Assembly: GCA_019054805.1 (NCBI GenBank)
Contig: JAHQIY010000002.1
Span: forward strand, 3,658,001 to 3,722,000
Source: Brachionus manjavacas
Taxonomy: Eukaryota > Rotifera > Eurotatoria > Ploima > Brachionidae
Length of the DNA stretch: 64,000 bases
Direction of reading: 5' to 3'
In this document: positions 22,144 through 34,224 of the stretch, one piece after another
How the letters are laid out: each line of letters opens with the position of its first letter
Numbering within the stretch: the stretch's first letter is position 1
The notes under the pieces: model-generated
The model's database searches: none
What the model was told of the DNA's origin: nothing
What the model saw: only the letters and a program-made list of their open reading frames with translations
Position numbers and translations under genes: made by a program

Positions 22144-23292
22144 TTGTCATTCTCTAAAATCAAGCAAAAATTCAATTATGTCAGAAAAAAAGTTAACATT
22201 GGTACTGTTTCTATCAATCTTTTCGATCTTTTCTCTAGATATAAAATTTCTTTTATTTTATTACAAGTCGTGCTTGGCGAAGCAAAGTCAGAATGGGCTG
22301 AAGTCAAAAGTGGAGTTCCTCAAGGTTCTGTCCTTGGTCCCATTTTATTCATTATATACATAAATGATTTATTTGAGAGTATCCATAACAGCTCTAAAGC
22401 GTACGCTGATGACAACAAGATTATAACCACCATAGTAGATTCTTCTTCTAATTATAAGCTACAACTCGACATTGATAATATATGTATGTAATCACGAGAA
22501 TGGTCTGCTCAGCTTGATGTCGAGAAATGTAAAGCTGTCCATTTTGGTCGTAACAACTCAAAACATGATTAAAAAATTGAGTCATTTCCACTTAATAAAT
22601 CAGTGTGCTAAAGAGATCTCGGAATATATATCAAAAATGACCTAAAATGGGACACACAAGTAAACTATGTCACAGCTAGAGCTAATAGGATTCTGGAAAT
22701 GTTGAAAAAATCTCTTAGATATCCCAATGTAAACAACATTAAACTACTGTACACTTCAATGGTCAGACCTCACTTAAAATTTGCCATAACCTCTTGGTGC
22801 CCTTATCTAAAAAAAGATATCGATATGATAGAAAAGATTCAACGTAGAGCTACTAAGTTAGTTCCAAATTTAAAGCACCTGACTTACTCAACACGCTTAC
22901 CTAAATTCGGCCTGACGGACCTAACAACAAGAAGATTGAAAGGAGATTTGATCCAGTCGTTCAAGATAATTAATAAAATTGAGTTAGTTGAGTTTTAAAA
23001 AGGATTAACCTTTGGTCAAAGTGGTCAAGTATACGACCTAAGAAGGCATTCAAAGTCTCTACGTCGTGAACAGATAAAAAACTGTTCCTCGCGTTTCCAT
23101 TTTTTCACAAATAGAGTTGTAAATATATGGAACCAATTACCAGAAGAAATAGTTAGCGCAAAAACGTTGAATATTTTTAAGTCAAAATTAAATGCTTGGC
23201 TTGTGAAAAAAGAAGTGACTGCTTTTGCTCATTAGAGCTCTGTTCGGGTATTTTTCCGAGTTGCAGTTCAACAAACTACTACTACTACTATT
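22144..23292 (+). mobile_element. Truncated LINE fragment, (ACT)n-tail family
   Basis: The ORF2 C-terminal half is broken by several stops: reverse transcriptase motifs GVPQGSVLGPILFIIYINDL and AYADDNKI, then DLGIYIKNDLKWDTQV, LLYTSMVRPHLKFAITSWCP, IEKIQRRATKLVPNLKHL and, in the last piece, FFTNRVVNIWNQLPEEIVSA. The 3' end is an (act)n microsatellite at about 23275-23292. The same domain order and tail occur in the near-full-length element at 34890-38620, so both belong to one CR1/Jockey-like lineage. Not functional. Confidence 0.88.
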
Positions 23293-23966
23293 GCTTTTGT
23301 TCAAGTTAAAAAAAAATTTCTTAAAAATTTTTAAAACAGTAATTTTAAAAAATAATTGTTGATAATTGAAATAAAACTGGGATTCAATTTAATAAAAAAA
23401 ATTTATTAAATTTAAAGTTTTGGCGATAATTTTCTCTTTGTCTTTTTGAAAAAGTTGTATAGAAAAATGTATTTTTAAGTCGAAAAAGCACAAAATAAAA
23501 ACAATGATCACATTTTTTTCCTTTGATTTTTTTCAAATTTTTCGAAAATTACGAAAATTGATCACCCATTGCATGATTATGAATTCGGTGATCAGTCTTG
23601 GTCACAAAAACAGCATTAAAAAAGTAATAAAAATAATAATTGTGAAAATAATCACATTTTGAAAAAACTCTCCTTAAACCTTAATTAGACAGTTTTTCGA
23701 GAATCATCTTAAAGATGATTAGAATCCAACCAAAATTTAAAGGAAGTAATTTAAGTGAAGACTAATCAAAATATTTTTTTCAGAAAATTTCTGTTTTTTA
23801 AAAACAAAAATTAGTCTTGGCTAAGAAAACAAACTCGTTTAATTAAAACTATTTTTTTCAGATTTAATGAGCTACAAAATAAAATACCTTAAAAATATTA
23901 AAAATTACTTGACTTTAGCATTTTTTTTACACTCTTGGCTTTCAAGGAAAAATAACTGATTATATA
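23293..23966. other. Spacer before PAN-like gene copy 1
   Basis: AT-rich DNA with no recognisable gene. The duplicated block shared with the second copy begins near 23967 (atcacaaaaaacaaataaaa). Confidence 0.5.
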
Positions 23967-24038
23967 AATCACAAAAAACAAATAAAATCTGATTATAAAA
24001 GAAAAAAACATTTAAAATAAAATTGAAAAAATATTCAA

Positions 24039-25323
24039 ATGATTTTGGAAAAAGTTTTGATAGTTTTGTTTATAAGTATAGCTAAAGCTAATATTTTAAG
24101 CGAAAGCTATTATGTTTTTGAAAATTCAGCATTTGGTTCCGTTAGAAAAATTACTCTCAAAACTAAAATTCCAGAAAACATTGATCGAAATGATTGTTTA
24201 ATTGAATGTAACAAGAGACACATTTGCTTAACTACATTCTTTACAAAAACTTCTGATTCTTCTATATGTAAACTTTTTTTCACTCCTTATAATTTGTCAA
24301 ATGCAATTATAAGATCTTTGGACAGTACAATATACCAAAAAAGGAGTAAAAATTTAATAAAAATTGAATTAGGCTTTTTTTATTAATTAATTTTCCTCTA
24401 GTTCCTACTAATTATATTGGGTCAATAGTTTTATTTTCATTGCCAAAAGCAACAGTAATCTACTGGAATAGAGAATCAAAATATTTTATGGTCAAATATT
24501 CAATTGATAATGAACTTTCTTGGATTAAGACAAGTTTATTTGTTTTTACAATACCGCCCTGTTCTACTACCCTTGGAAAATAAGGAGAAATACAGAATCA
24601 TATCATTCGAGTTATTTAAATTAAAATCATGGAAAATTTTTTTTTTTTTAATTTTAATTTTTTGAATTTATTCAAAAAACGAGGGTTAATTTTAATCTGG
24701 ACGTTATTTTAATTTTGGGGAAGATAAAGCCAAAAAATGGAAAATACTAGTAATAGATAGGCTTTGTTTCAGTTTTTCAGAAATTCAATTTAAAAAACGG
24801 TTATACTTTGATTCCGATTGAAATAACTCAATTTGAAGTTCTCCGTATTTTTCAGAGAAGTAGAAAAAATTTAAGATTATTTAATTTAAAAATATTCATT
24901 TAAATTCAGATAATATTAAAAATAATTCTGTAAGTGTTCCGGATAAATTTGACAGAAATTCTACATTTGATAATTTGTCAGCTACAAGTCTTGGTGAGTG
25001 TGAAATGTATTGTTCAATTAATTCAGATTGCTATCATTTTATGTATTACCTGAATTCGACATGTCAGCTTAAAAGTTTTTCTCCCAATGTCTTGGGAATG
25101 AGTGAATGTTCGAATGAGGCCTCTTGTTTCAGTTTGATAGCAGGTAAAATTCAATTTTTTTATTTTATTTTCAAGTAATTTTTTATTTGAATTTTTATTA
25201 GACAATCAAACATATGTCAATATACATGAATACCCTAGATACTTTAATGATAAAGTATATAAAACTAAAATTGCATTTTATTCCGACGATGATTCAATTT
25301 GGTCCGATTGGTATTTGGTCTAA
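24039..25323 (+). CDS. Secreted protein with two PAN/apple-like Cys modules, copy 1
   Basis: Four exons with consistent phases: 24039-24345, 24402-24533, 24910-25143 and 25202-25323; 264 residues. A signal peptide is evident (MILEKVLIVLFISIAKAN). Module 1 (residues about 20-100) has DCLIECNKRHICLTTFFTK...SICKLFFTPYN; module 2 (about 150-225) has SLGECEMYCSINSDCYHFMY...STCQLKSFSP...ECSNEASC. The spacing C-x3-C, x-C-x-x-F and a later C-x-L/F is the PAN/apple pattern of extracellular adhesion proteins; this is a pattern judgement, not a search result. The last exon (DSIWSDWYLV end) is unlike known domains. A paralogue lies 9.2 kb downstream on the same strand. Intron 2 is 376 nt here but 61 nt in the paralogue, owing to an inserted repeat. 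Confidence 0.75.
24560..24860. repeat. Insertion with imperfect inverted ends in intron 2 of PAN-like copy 1
   Basis: This segment is absent from the paralogous intron at 33763-33823. Its ends carry loosely complementary text (ggagaaatacagaatcat ... cgagttatt on the left; aataactc ... ttctccgtatttttcagag on the right), suggesting a small foldback or miniature element that entered after the gene duplicated. Confidence 0.5.
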
Positions 25324-26040
25324 GTCAGATAAATCAATTTACAAAAAATCAATTTATTCAATAGCAAAAAGTTTACATGTTATATGAGATTTTTTTGCTA
25401 AATAATTGATATTAATTAAATGCCAGTTTTTTTTTTTAAGTTATTAAATTTTATTTGAATGTCTATTTCTTGCAGATTTTCATACATTTTATTAATTTTT
25501 TTTTTAAATTTATCGTTTTTTGCAATAAATATACTCATTTATTTGATAAAAATAAATACAATTAAATGAAAGGTAGTTTATTTGTTTTTTTTTATTATTT
25601 TTATTTTAGAACTTTTTTAAAAGACGGTGCAGGATTTCCATTGAAACTTGGATTATAAATTTAAAAATGAAAAAGTTTTATGAAAATTACAATTTAAAGA
25701 TTGATAGCTCATTTAAATTTTATAATTGATGGGAGTTGTAACCGGTTTATAATAAACAATGTTTAAGGCATTCATTTAAATGCTAAGTAGAAACTTAAAA
25801 ATGCTAGGCTAATGGTTAAACAAAATACTAGGATTAAAATCAAAAATGCTAAGTAAAAAAAAAAAACTAAGTTAAAATATTAAAATGCTAAGTGCTAAAA
25901 TTAAAAGTGTTTTGTAATAATTCAAAGTGCTTGGATAAAAAACAAGAGCGCTAGTTTGTTTGATAAAAATGATAAATTAAAACCGGAAAGAAGTAATGGA
26001 GGTGGCTTTAATTGAGTAATCGATAAAATAAATAAGACTG
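25324..26040. other. Spacer with short interspersed repeats
   Basis: From 25775 to 25905 the phrase aaaatgctaagt and variants (atgctaggcta, aatactaggat, aatgctaagtgctaa) recur about six times at irregular 15-30 nt spacing, like a degenerate minisatellite. The part next to copy 1 (to about 25560) aligns loosely with the sequence after copy 2, so the duplicated block includes some 3' flank. Confidence 0.5.
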
Positions 26041-27262
26041 AATTGATTATCATTCTAATAAAAAAAAATGTGTTCAAGAGGAAAAAGTTTAAAAAATAAT
26101 GTGATTTTACCTAATTATATCAGTGACAGTGATCCAAGTGATTGTGAAAATGGTGTTGAAAAAATAGTAAAGAAAAAAAAAACATTAGGTATAAATAAAT
26201 ATTAAAGAATAGTTTTGAAAAAACAGAAGAAGCTCTTCAACCAATAGACTCAACAGTTTGGGCCAAATGGTACTAAAATTCTTGTGCTGATGGTCAAAAA
26301 GTTTATTATCGATGTAAATTATCAAAATTTGGGGAAAAACGATGCAAAAAAAAATTATATTTGCATTATTTGAGCGATATTTTCAAAGTTAATGCTTATG
26401 AATCAGTCAATGAGCATACACATTTAGACAATAGTGAAAAAAATATGTCGCCCGATGTAAAAGCCAAAATTGTTGAATTTTTTAACCTCAATATCAAACC
26501 TAATTCTATTCTAGAGTTATTGAGAGAACAAAATATGAAAGTTTCACAAAAGTCGATATTATTAGGCTTTCTCAGAAAAATTCGAAAAGAAAAATTTGGA
26601 AATTCAATATTAAGCCTTGGAGAACTTGAAATTTGGTGTAAAAATAATTATTTTATTCAAATAATGAAGATAAACTTTTTGTTGCTGATTATTTGATAAA
26701 CTATGGTTTAGATATGGATTATGATGAAATTGAGAATCAAGATGAAGTTGACCAAAAAGATGATTTGAGCTTGCCATTTTTTCGTCTATTCATAACTACA
26801 AAGCGTATTTTAGAGTAAGTTTTTCACATTTTTTAAGTGGATTAAAAAAAATTATTATTTTATTTAGATTAATTCTCGAAACAGACAAGATAAATATAGA
26901 TGCTACCTACAAATTAGTATGGCAACCTTAAGTATTAATTTCCGATGGCGATACGCAATGCTTTTAAAGAAGTCTATAACTGTTCACAAATGGTAATGTG
27001 CTCTTGTCACATGTTCAGGGCAGTAGATAAATCTAAAGAAACTAAGGTATCAAATGAAATCGACAGTGAATCAATTAAAAAAGATATTCGAATATTACAA
27101 ATTTCTGCATCTAGAGATATATTTCAGAAAGCAATTCCTTTATTTATAAAGAAATGGAAAAATTATCAAGATTTTGAAGTTTATTTTCAAAAAGAATGGG
27201 TTGACACTTTAGATGGCTGGTATGAAGGTTACACAGATGTAAAATATAGCCCATCATACTAA
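26040..27262 (+). pseudogene. MULE-type transposase, decayed, with FLYWCH-like N-terminus
   Basis: Plus-strand fragments in several frames: KVYYRCKLSKFGEKRCKKKLY near 26300-26360 resembles the FLYWCH/WRKY-type zinc module that precedes MULE transposases. Next comes NEHTHLDNSEKNMSPDVKAKI and LLREQNMKVSQKSI. After a break, INIDATYKLVWQP near 26890 carries a catalytic-type Asp in the MULE DATYK context, then VLISDGDTQCF, MVMCSCHMFRAVDKSK and FIKKWKNYQDFEVYFQKEWV. The order matches Mutator-like transposases; an internal deletion joins LVWQP directly to the VLISDGD part. Several stops make it a dead copy. Terminal repeats were not found. Confidence 0.68.
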
Positions 27263-27850
27263 TCCGGTGATATCGTAAATAACATCACTTTTTTCACAAT
27301 TTTTTTTACTTTTAGTCTAACTAATTCGATTTAATTAAATTTTGACGCGTTGTATCTTAATATTCTTTAATATGCTTACTCACATAGCATTGTTCTTCAA
27401 AACGAACATCCTAAACAAAATCTGACAAAAAGTCAAATCCAGCAGTCAAAACTTGATGAAAAAAACAAAAACAGAAGAATTTTTTTCACAGTCAAACTTA
27501 CGTAGATAGTCACTTTTTCATTCCATAGAGTCATTGCTCAATCACTTACACAAAATAAAAATGAACTAAAAAAAACAAATTTACCAAAAGATAGGTTAGT
27601 TATTACACAACGAACTGTTCTCATCTTCAGAGTTTTACTATTGGAAATTTTTTAGCAAAACTCCCCAGAACTCCTTTGATATTATATAACTAAATGAAAT
27701 AAAAAAAGACGCAAATGAAGAAAATATTTTTTTAACCTTAAAAATTACTTGTCAATGACCAAATCTAGAAATAAATAAAGAGGTGGTGTAGCAATTTTAG
27801 TTAAAGTTAAAGAAGGAATCGATTAAATCAAGACATAATAACTGGCTTTA
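27263..27850. other. Spacer between MULE and LINE remnants
   Basis: AT-rich DNA without recognisable coding sequence; possibly the decayed upstream part of the following LINE. Confidence 0.4.
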
Positions 27851-27857
27851 ACTTGAA

Positions 27858-28375
27858 TTGGAGATTAATGTAGCTATCAGAAAATTAAAAGGAGTAGCAG
27901 TACCAGGACCTGACAAAATTTATAATATTATGTTAAAAAATTTACTTCGAACAGCTGTCCTAGATATTAAGGAACTTCTCAATCAAAGTCTTCTTCAGGC
28001 TAGAAACTTAGAAAGTTTATTGTTGTCCAAATCAAATTAAATATGTAATTAAACTAAGCCTACTTTAATTTTCATTATTAATTAAATGATCTACTAAAGA
28101 TAGATATTTATGTATAATTGTATCTATTACTTTTGTAAATCTTCCTAATACTTCTTTCCGTATGGTATAAGCCCATAGAATTAATTTAATAACGAATACT
28201 CAATTGCAAAATAGATATTTAATTTTAATTTTTCTACTCTTTTTATTTTTTATTATTTTAATTATTATTATATATTATATTATTATAATTATAATTATTT
28301 TTTTTTTTTTTTAAATATTTCATACTTCAATTTGTCCATCGGACTTAAACTTAAATAAATAATAACAAGATAGAT
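27858..28375 (+). mobile_element. Short LINE remnant with 3' tail
   Basis: IRKLKGVAVPGPDKIYNIML plus LLRTAVLDIKELLNQSL matches the segment before the reverse transcriptase fingers in LINEs (compare the GPD context). The coding part then jumps to an AT-rich 3' UTR with a (tta/ata) microsatellite at about 28240-28300 and a tail hairpin gtccatcggac followed by aaataaataataac. Most of ORF2 is missing. Confidence 0.55.
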
Positions 28376-28379
28376 CTTC

Positions 28380-29977
28380 AACTTAATTCTCGCTGATGCT
28401 GATTTAGCCTTTTTTAACGTCCACGCTTTGAATTCCCTTCAGTTGCAAGATCTAAGCCAGGAAACTTGTTAAAATTTAGTAAATAAGAAACACCTATATG
28501 GTTGAATTTTAAAATTTTTGCCAACGATTACAAGCACAATTACTTAAATAACATTTTCAATCTTCCTTTGTTCTCCGACATTATACGACTACAAATTTTT
28601 GATAATTTTAACCAACTAACGAGTTCGCCTATTGCAAAATTAATTAACCAAATTAATTTGGCATTAAAGAGCTTTTTTATTGTTTCACGTAGTTTAAAAT
28701 CGCATTTTACCTTTGAGAATAGACCAGGATTTTTATCTTAAGGTTTTTTTTCACGGTTAAAAAAATTATGATTAATTTCAAAGTTACAGACATGAAATTT
28801 TTTTTAAATTAATTAAATACGCAAAAAGTTTTAAGAAACGGACAGAAATAAGCAAGGAAGCGAATTAAACAAGGTTAGTAACGAAATCTCATTACGTTAT
28901 ATGAGAATTTGTGTTGGAACAAGAGAAATCGCCTCTCAAGAAAAATATCTGGGCAGCGCTTAGCATTTAAAAACCAGCATGATTGAGTTTAACCTTTCTT
29001 AAAATAAAAATAAATTCTCTACTTTTATTTTAAATAAAGCTCTTTACAAGTATCCTTAATCAATAAAAAAAACACCTAGCCCGGGCTTTAAAATTTTGAA
29101 AACTGAGTTGTGAAAACTTTTATGCTAAAATTGCCAGAAAATTCTGAAATATGGCAAATCGATATGCACTAGACAACCCAAGAGTATAAATTTTTTGATA
29201 CAAGGCCTGATCTAGCAAATTAAAAAAAAATTTAAAGTCTGGACTTGGACTTTCGAAAAAAAATTAAAAAAGTCCAAGTCCGAACTTTTCTTTTAATGAC
29301 TTAAACTTTATTTTGGGAATTTTAAACAACTCTGATTACAAGCCTTATCTTAGTCTCTTGTTCTAAAGGTACGAGAAAACTTGGGAACTCTTTTGAAAAT
29401 GAAACCAATGGTGATATACAAGAGTCATTTTTGAATGAAAACAAATTTTAAAAAATCGTGCATATAGTTAAAATTTTATTAATTTCTATCTAAGTATTTT
29501 TACTAAAAATTTGTTTAAAACGAATGTTTCATTGAGCTTAAAGATTTCTTTTGGCAAATAAAATATTTCTGAAAATTTTAATCAGTATACACGTTTAAAT
29601 TTTTTAGAGAATTTAGTACCTCAATTAAGTTTTTTAATTTGCTTAAAATCATTGATTAAAAAATAATTAATTTAAAAATTTGTACACTTGTTGCGAGCGG
29701 TACAGTTGGTGCGAACTATACGTTAAGTTTTTAAATAACAACTCCAGTTTATTTTATGAATAATTGTTCTTTTAATATCTTTTTCGATATGCTGCTGTGT
29801 CTCTACCTAATCAAAATTTCTCTTTTAAATTTCCCTTCAATTAAGAAGCAACAATAAAGGCCAAACTAAAGACCTATTGCAGAATTTATTCTGATTTTTT
29901 ATAAGAGGTTCATTGATAATATAACTTAAACTTATCAATTCAATTAATAAAAATCTTTTTTAGTCAAAAATTTATTA
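28380..29977. other. Spacer downstream of ABCF1
   Basis: 1.6 kb of AT-rich DNA. A plus-strand open frame (28502-28741) has a plausible residue mix (FNLPLFSDIIRLQIFDNFNQ) but no domain, no partner exon and no clear start context. I do not call it a gene. Confidence 0.4.
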
Positions 29978-31851
29978 TTAACATTCTTTATTATCTGCAG
30001 TTTCCGAAAAGACAGCAGCAGAGGGATTCTGGACAATTTCCTCCCCCAAATATGCCAACAATTCGGTTCTATAGTCATCGAAATCTCCTTTAAAGGCTCG
30101 AACTTTTTGGTTTTCGATCACATAAAGCTGACAATCTGTCTCTCTAATTAATCTCTCATCATGTGAAACAATAACTACTCCACCTTGAAACGAATTGATG
30201 GCTTCGGCCAATGCATCTATAGACTCGATATCCAAGTTATTAGTTGGTTCATCTAAAATTATAATATCAGGAGCCTTGCTCACCAAATCACTTAGAGCCA
30301 CTCTTGCTTTCTGTCCGCCAGATAAATTTTCAATCTTAATCTCATGCACAAAGCCAGGAAGTCCCACAGAACCGAGTCTTTTCCGGCATTCTTCGTAGTC
30401 TAAGTTATACATAGTCCTCAAATGTTCAACTGGTGTTAAGTTGACATCAAATTGGTCAGCTGAATGCTGATCAAATCGACCAACTTTTAAGAATCGATTT
30501 CGTATCACCTCTCCACCAGTAGGCTGTATATCTCCAAGAAGGATTTTCAGAAAAGTTGACTTTCCGACACCATTGGGTCCAATTATTGTAATTCTAGACT
30601 CCATATCAACTCCAAAATTAACCTCCATAAATAGATATTCCTGGCCAGGATACTTAAAACTCACATTTTTAAGTCCTAAGACTGGCGGACTTAGCTTATG
30701 AGTTTCGGAAAATTTAAATTTTACTACATAGTCTTTCGGTTTTTTTAATAATTCAAAAGGCTCTTGTTTTTCTTTATTCTTAGCTCCTTTTTCTTGCTTA
30801 CGACTCAACATTTCCTTAGTCTTTGCCTGGGCTTGCTTGACCGATTTTCCGGCCGATTTCATCTCTTTAATTTTCTGTTCCTGCTTTTCATACTCTTTTT
30901 GCTCTTCACGTTTTTTCTGAGCGAGCATTTTTTTAAATTTAGAATAATTACCGCGGTAATAGAACAATTTTTGATTATCTAAATGAATGATATCGGTGCA
31001 AACATTGTCCAAAAAGCTTTGGTCATGAGATACAACTAGCAAAGTTTTTTTCCATTTTTGTAAATAATTATCTAACCAAATGACTGCGTTAAGGTCCAAG
31101 TGGTTAGTTGGCTCGTCGAGCAGCAAGAGCGTAGGCTCAATGAACAAAGCTCTTGCAAGAGATATTCTCATCCTCCATCCACCTGAAAAATTTTTTGTCA
31201 CTCTGCGCTGCATCGTTTGGTCAAAGCCCAAGCCGGACAAGATTCGGCAAGCTTTTGCCTCAGCGGCGTCAGCCTTCATAGCATCTAATTCCTCGTAAAT
31301 TTGATTCAAGCGATCAATATTTTCTTGGGTTTGATCAGTCTCAGACAAAAGAACCTCTTCTTCTTCAATCAATTGACTTCTTTTTTTGTCCGAACTTAGC
31401 ACAGTATTTAGGGCTGAAGCTTCGTCAGCTCTTGCTTCTTGTTCACAATAGAGAATATCAATATTTGGTGGAATTTTCAACGAACGACTAGCTACATGCT
31501 TGAGTAAAGTTGATTTTCCCATACCATTTGGTCTGAGCAAAAATTAAGTCTAAAATTTGAGATAGAAAATAATTACCCGACAAGTCCATAGCGACGCCCA
31601 TTGGAAATTTTTAAGTCTGCATTTTTGAACAAATATCTGCCGTGAACAGAAATTGAAAAGCCTTCGATTTTTATGTCCTGTGAGGCCTCTAATAGGTCAC
31701 TTCGGCCTTGATGACCAACTGTCAGTGAAAAGTTCTCTAAGCCACGGGTAGCTTCTTTGGATGACTGTTTCTCTGGACTTGGATCTGAATTGTCAACATA
31801 CGGAGTAGATAAGAAATTTTCCAAAGATGTTTTTTCTTCAATTGAAAGCAT
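29978..31851 (-). CDS. ABCF1: ABC-F family ATPase ABCF1 (ABC50-like)
   Basis: Two exons, 31851-31577 and 31532-29978, joined across a 44-nt GTAATT...CTCAG intron so that [19 protein letters not shown] forms the first Walker A. About 609 residues. ABCF1 is a soluble twin-ATPase that binds ribosomes and eIF2 and promotes translation initiation; it has no membrane segments. Domain 1: Walker [10 protein letters not shown], signature [16 protein letters not shown], Walker [14 protein letters not shown], switch VVSHD. A Lys/Glu-rich coiled linker follows ([20 protein letters not shown]). Domain 2: [55 protein letters not shown]. The ending [20 protein letters not shown] is ABCF1-specific. The long charged N-terminus of vertebrate ABCF1 is missing; the start at MLSIEEK is my choice, since the in-frame region upstream to 31971 looks like noncoding AT sequence. 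Confidence 0.95.
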
Positions 31852-31989
31852 TTTTCTAATTCTAAGCAGAATGAGCTTTAAAAGATATAAATATAAATAG
31901 TATCCAATCCTCGAAAATTTCAATTTATTTAAGAATTCTTTAAATTTAGATAAAATTTTTGCCATATTCAAACATATTTAAATATTTAG

Positions 31990-33163
31990 TTGAAATAATT
32001 TTTTTAAATAAATTTATTAAGTAGACTGGTATCAAAAATAATTAGGTAAAAGGGAATTAAATTTTTTTTATCAATTTTAAATACTTGGTAAGAAAAAAAA
32101 AGTCAAATTTGAAATTAAGATATTTGTTCTTAATGTTTTTGTTTATAAAATATTTATTTTTTAAATAAATTTATAAGATTTAATTAATAAAAGTTGGCGC
32201 ATTAAAAGTCATTTTCAAATTTAAAAGAGAATGCACTTAAACCAAAAAAAAATAAAAAATAAGATTTTATTTGTTAGCTAGGTCCTTATTTTATGAATAT
32301 GATGCTGGTTCTTTGAAGCATATCTGAACGACCTTTAGTATCTAAAGGTTGTTAAAGGTAGTACAATACGGTCAATTAAGAAGCCATAATGATAATACCC
32401 CGAATAGAAGAAAGCTTTTCCATAATTTTTTTTAACATTTGAGGATGCTTTTGAAAATAAAATTAGAAATCGATGTCTTTTATGAATTGTGAATGGCAAA
32501 GAGACGTATCCAAACGAGGAAAAATATAATTTAAATTGATAAGAATGGCATTGAGCAATTGAAATTAAGCCAAGAAGTTTTGAAAAGCATAAAAATAATT
32601 TTAGTTTAGTTTTTTTGTAATTTTTAAGACTAAAATTAAAAATATTAATGTAAATTTTATAACTGAGAGATTTGTATCTTTACTTGAAAGTAAAAAGAAA
32701 CAATCTGACGTAATTGTTCGATTTTAGTGGCATAGTCAAAAAAATTTTACACAACTTTGTAAAATAAGTAATTCTAATTAAAAAAGTTTGGTGTTTAAAG
32801 ATTTGTTTTTATAGTACATATAACATATTTTATATTTTTGAATTACATAAATATAAATTTAAAAAAAATTAATAATTAATAAAAAATTCAGAAAGCTTTG
32901 AACATTTAATATTGACATTTTTAAATAAACTTGATAACTATTCTTCAAAAATTATTATTTTAAATTTCAAGTAGAATTGCGTACTTTATTTATAAGTAAA
33001 TACTCAACTGGTTAAGGAAACAAAATCTTCCCTTAAGCAAACTTTTTATGTTCGGGTTCTATTTGCTAATTATCAACAAACCTTGAAAAATTCGTTGCAA
33101 TACAAAAATTTTATTCCTTTTTTTGTTTCGCGTAGAATTCTATAAAACATCATCAATAATTTA
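31990..33163. other. Spacer between ABCF1 and PAN-like copy 2
   Basis: Contains the divergent upstream regions of ABCF1 (minus) and PAN-like copy 2 (plus). No coding region seen. The block identical to copy 1 starts at about 33164. Confidence 0.5.
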
Positions 33164-33235
33164 CATCACAAAAAACAAATAAAATCTGATTATAAAAGAA
33201 AAAAACATTTAAAATAAAATTGAAAAAATATTCAA

Positions 33236-34224
33236 ATGATTTTGGAAAAAGTTTTGATAGTTTTGTTTATAAGTATAGCTAAAGCTAATATTTTAAGCGA
33301 AAGCTATTATGTTTTTGAAAATTCAGCATTTGGTTCCGTTAGAAAAATTACTCTCAAAACTAATATTCCAGAAAACATTGATCGAAATGATTGTTTGATT
33401 GAATGTAACAAGAAACACAATTGCTTAACTGCATTCTTTAAAAAAACTTCTGATTCTTCTATATGTAAACTTTTTTTCACTCCTTATAATTTGTCAAATG
33501 CACTTATAAGCTCTTTGGACAGTACAATATACCAAAAAAGGAGTAAAAATTTAATAAAAATTGAATTAGGCTTTTTTTATTAATTAATTTTCCTTTAGTT
33601 CCTACGAGTTATATTGGATCAGTGTTTTTAAATTTAGAAACGAATGTGACACAAATATTCGTTTCTAAATATTCGTTTGTACACAAATATACTGGAATAG
33701 AGAATCAAAATATTTTATGGTCAAATATTCAATTGATAAAGAACTTTCTTGGATTAAGACTAGTTTATTTTATTTAATAATAATTTAAATAAAAAATTAA
33801 ATTAATTTTAAATTATGTTATAGATAATTCTGTAAGTGTTCCGGATAAATTTGACAGAAATTCTACATTTGATAATTTGTCAGCTTCAAGTCTTGGTGAG
33901 TGTGAAATGTATTGTTTAATTAATTCAGATTGCTATCATTTTATGTATTACCTAAATTCGACATGTCAGCTAAAAAGTTTTTCTCCCAATGTCTTGGGAA
34001 TGAGTGAATGTTCGAATGAGGCTTCTTGTTTCAGTTTGATAGCAGGTAAAATTCAATTTTTTTATTTATTTTTAAATAATTTTTTATTTGAATTTTTATT
34101 AGACAATGAAACATATGTCAATATACATGAATACCCTAGATACTTTAATAATATAGTTTATAAAGCTAAAATTGCATTCTATTCAGATGATGATTCAATT
34201 TGGTCCGATTGGTATTTGGTTTAA
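33236..34224 (+). pseudogene. PAN/apple-like secreted gene, copy 2 (probably frame-disrupted)
   Basis: Exons equivalent to copy 1: 33236-33542, 33599-33762, 33824-34045 and 34103-34224. Signal peptide and both Cys modules are retained. Exon 2 is 32 nt longer than in copy 1 because of an inserted stretch near 33635-33690 that contains an inverted repeat (gaaacgaat ... attcgtttc); with the orthologous splice sites this shifts the frame and gives an early stop. An alternative splice choice could rescue it, so loss is likely but not certain. Exon 3 has a 12-nt in-frame deletion. About 70 nt upstream of the start are virtually identical to copy 1. In exon 1, eight differences separate the copies and seven change the amino acid. 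Confidence 0.65.

Noticed and set aside
28502-28741. 79-residue plus-strand frame with plausible composition
   Set aside because: No domain, no conserved partner exon and no paralogue in the window; I could not support it as a gene.
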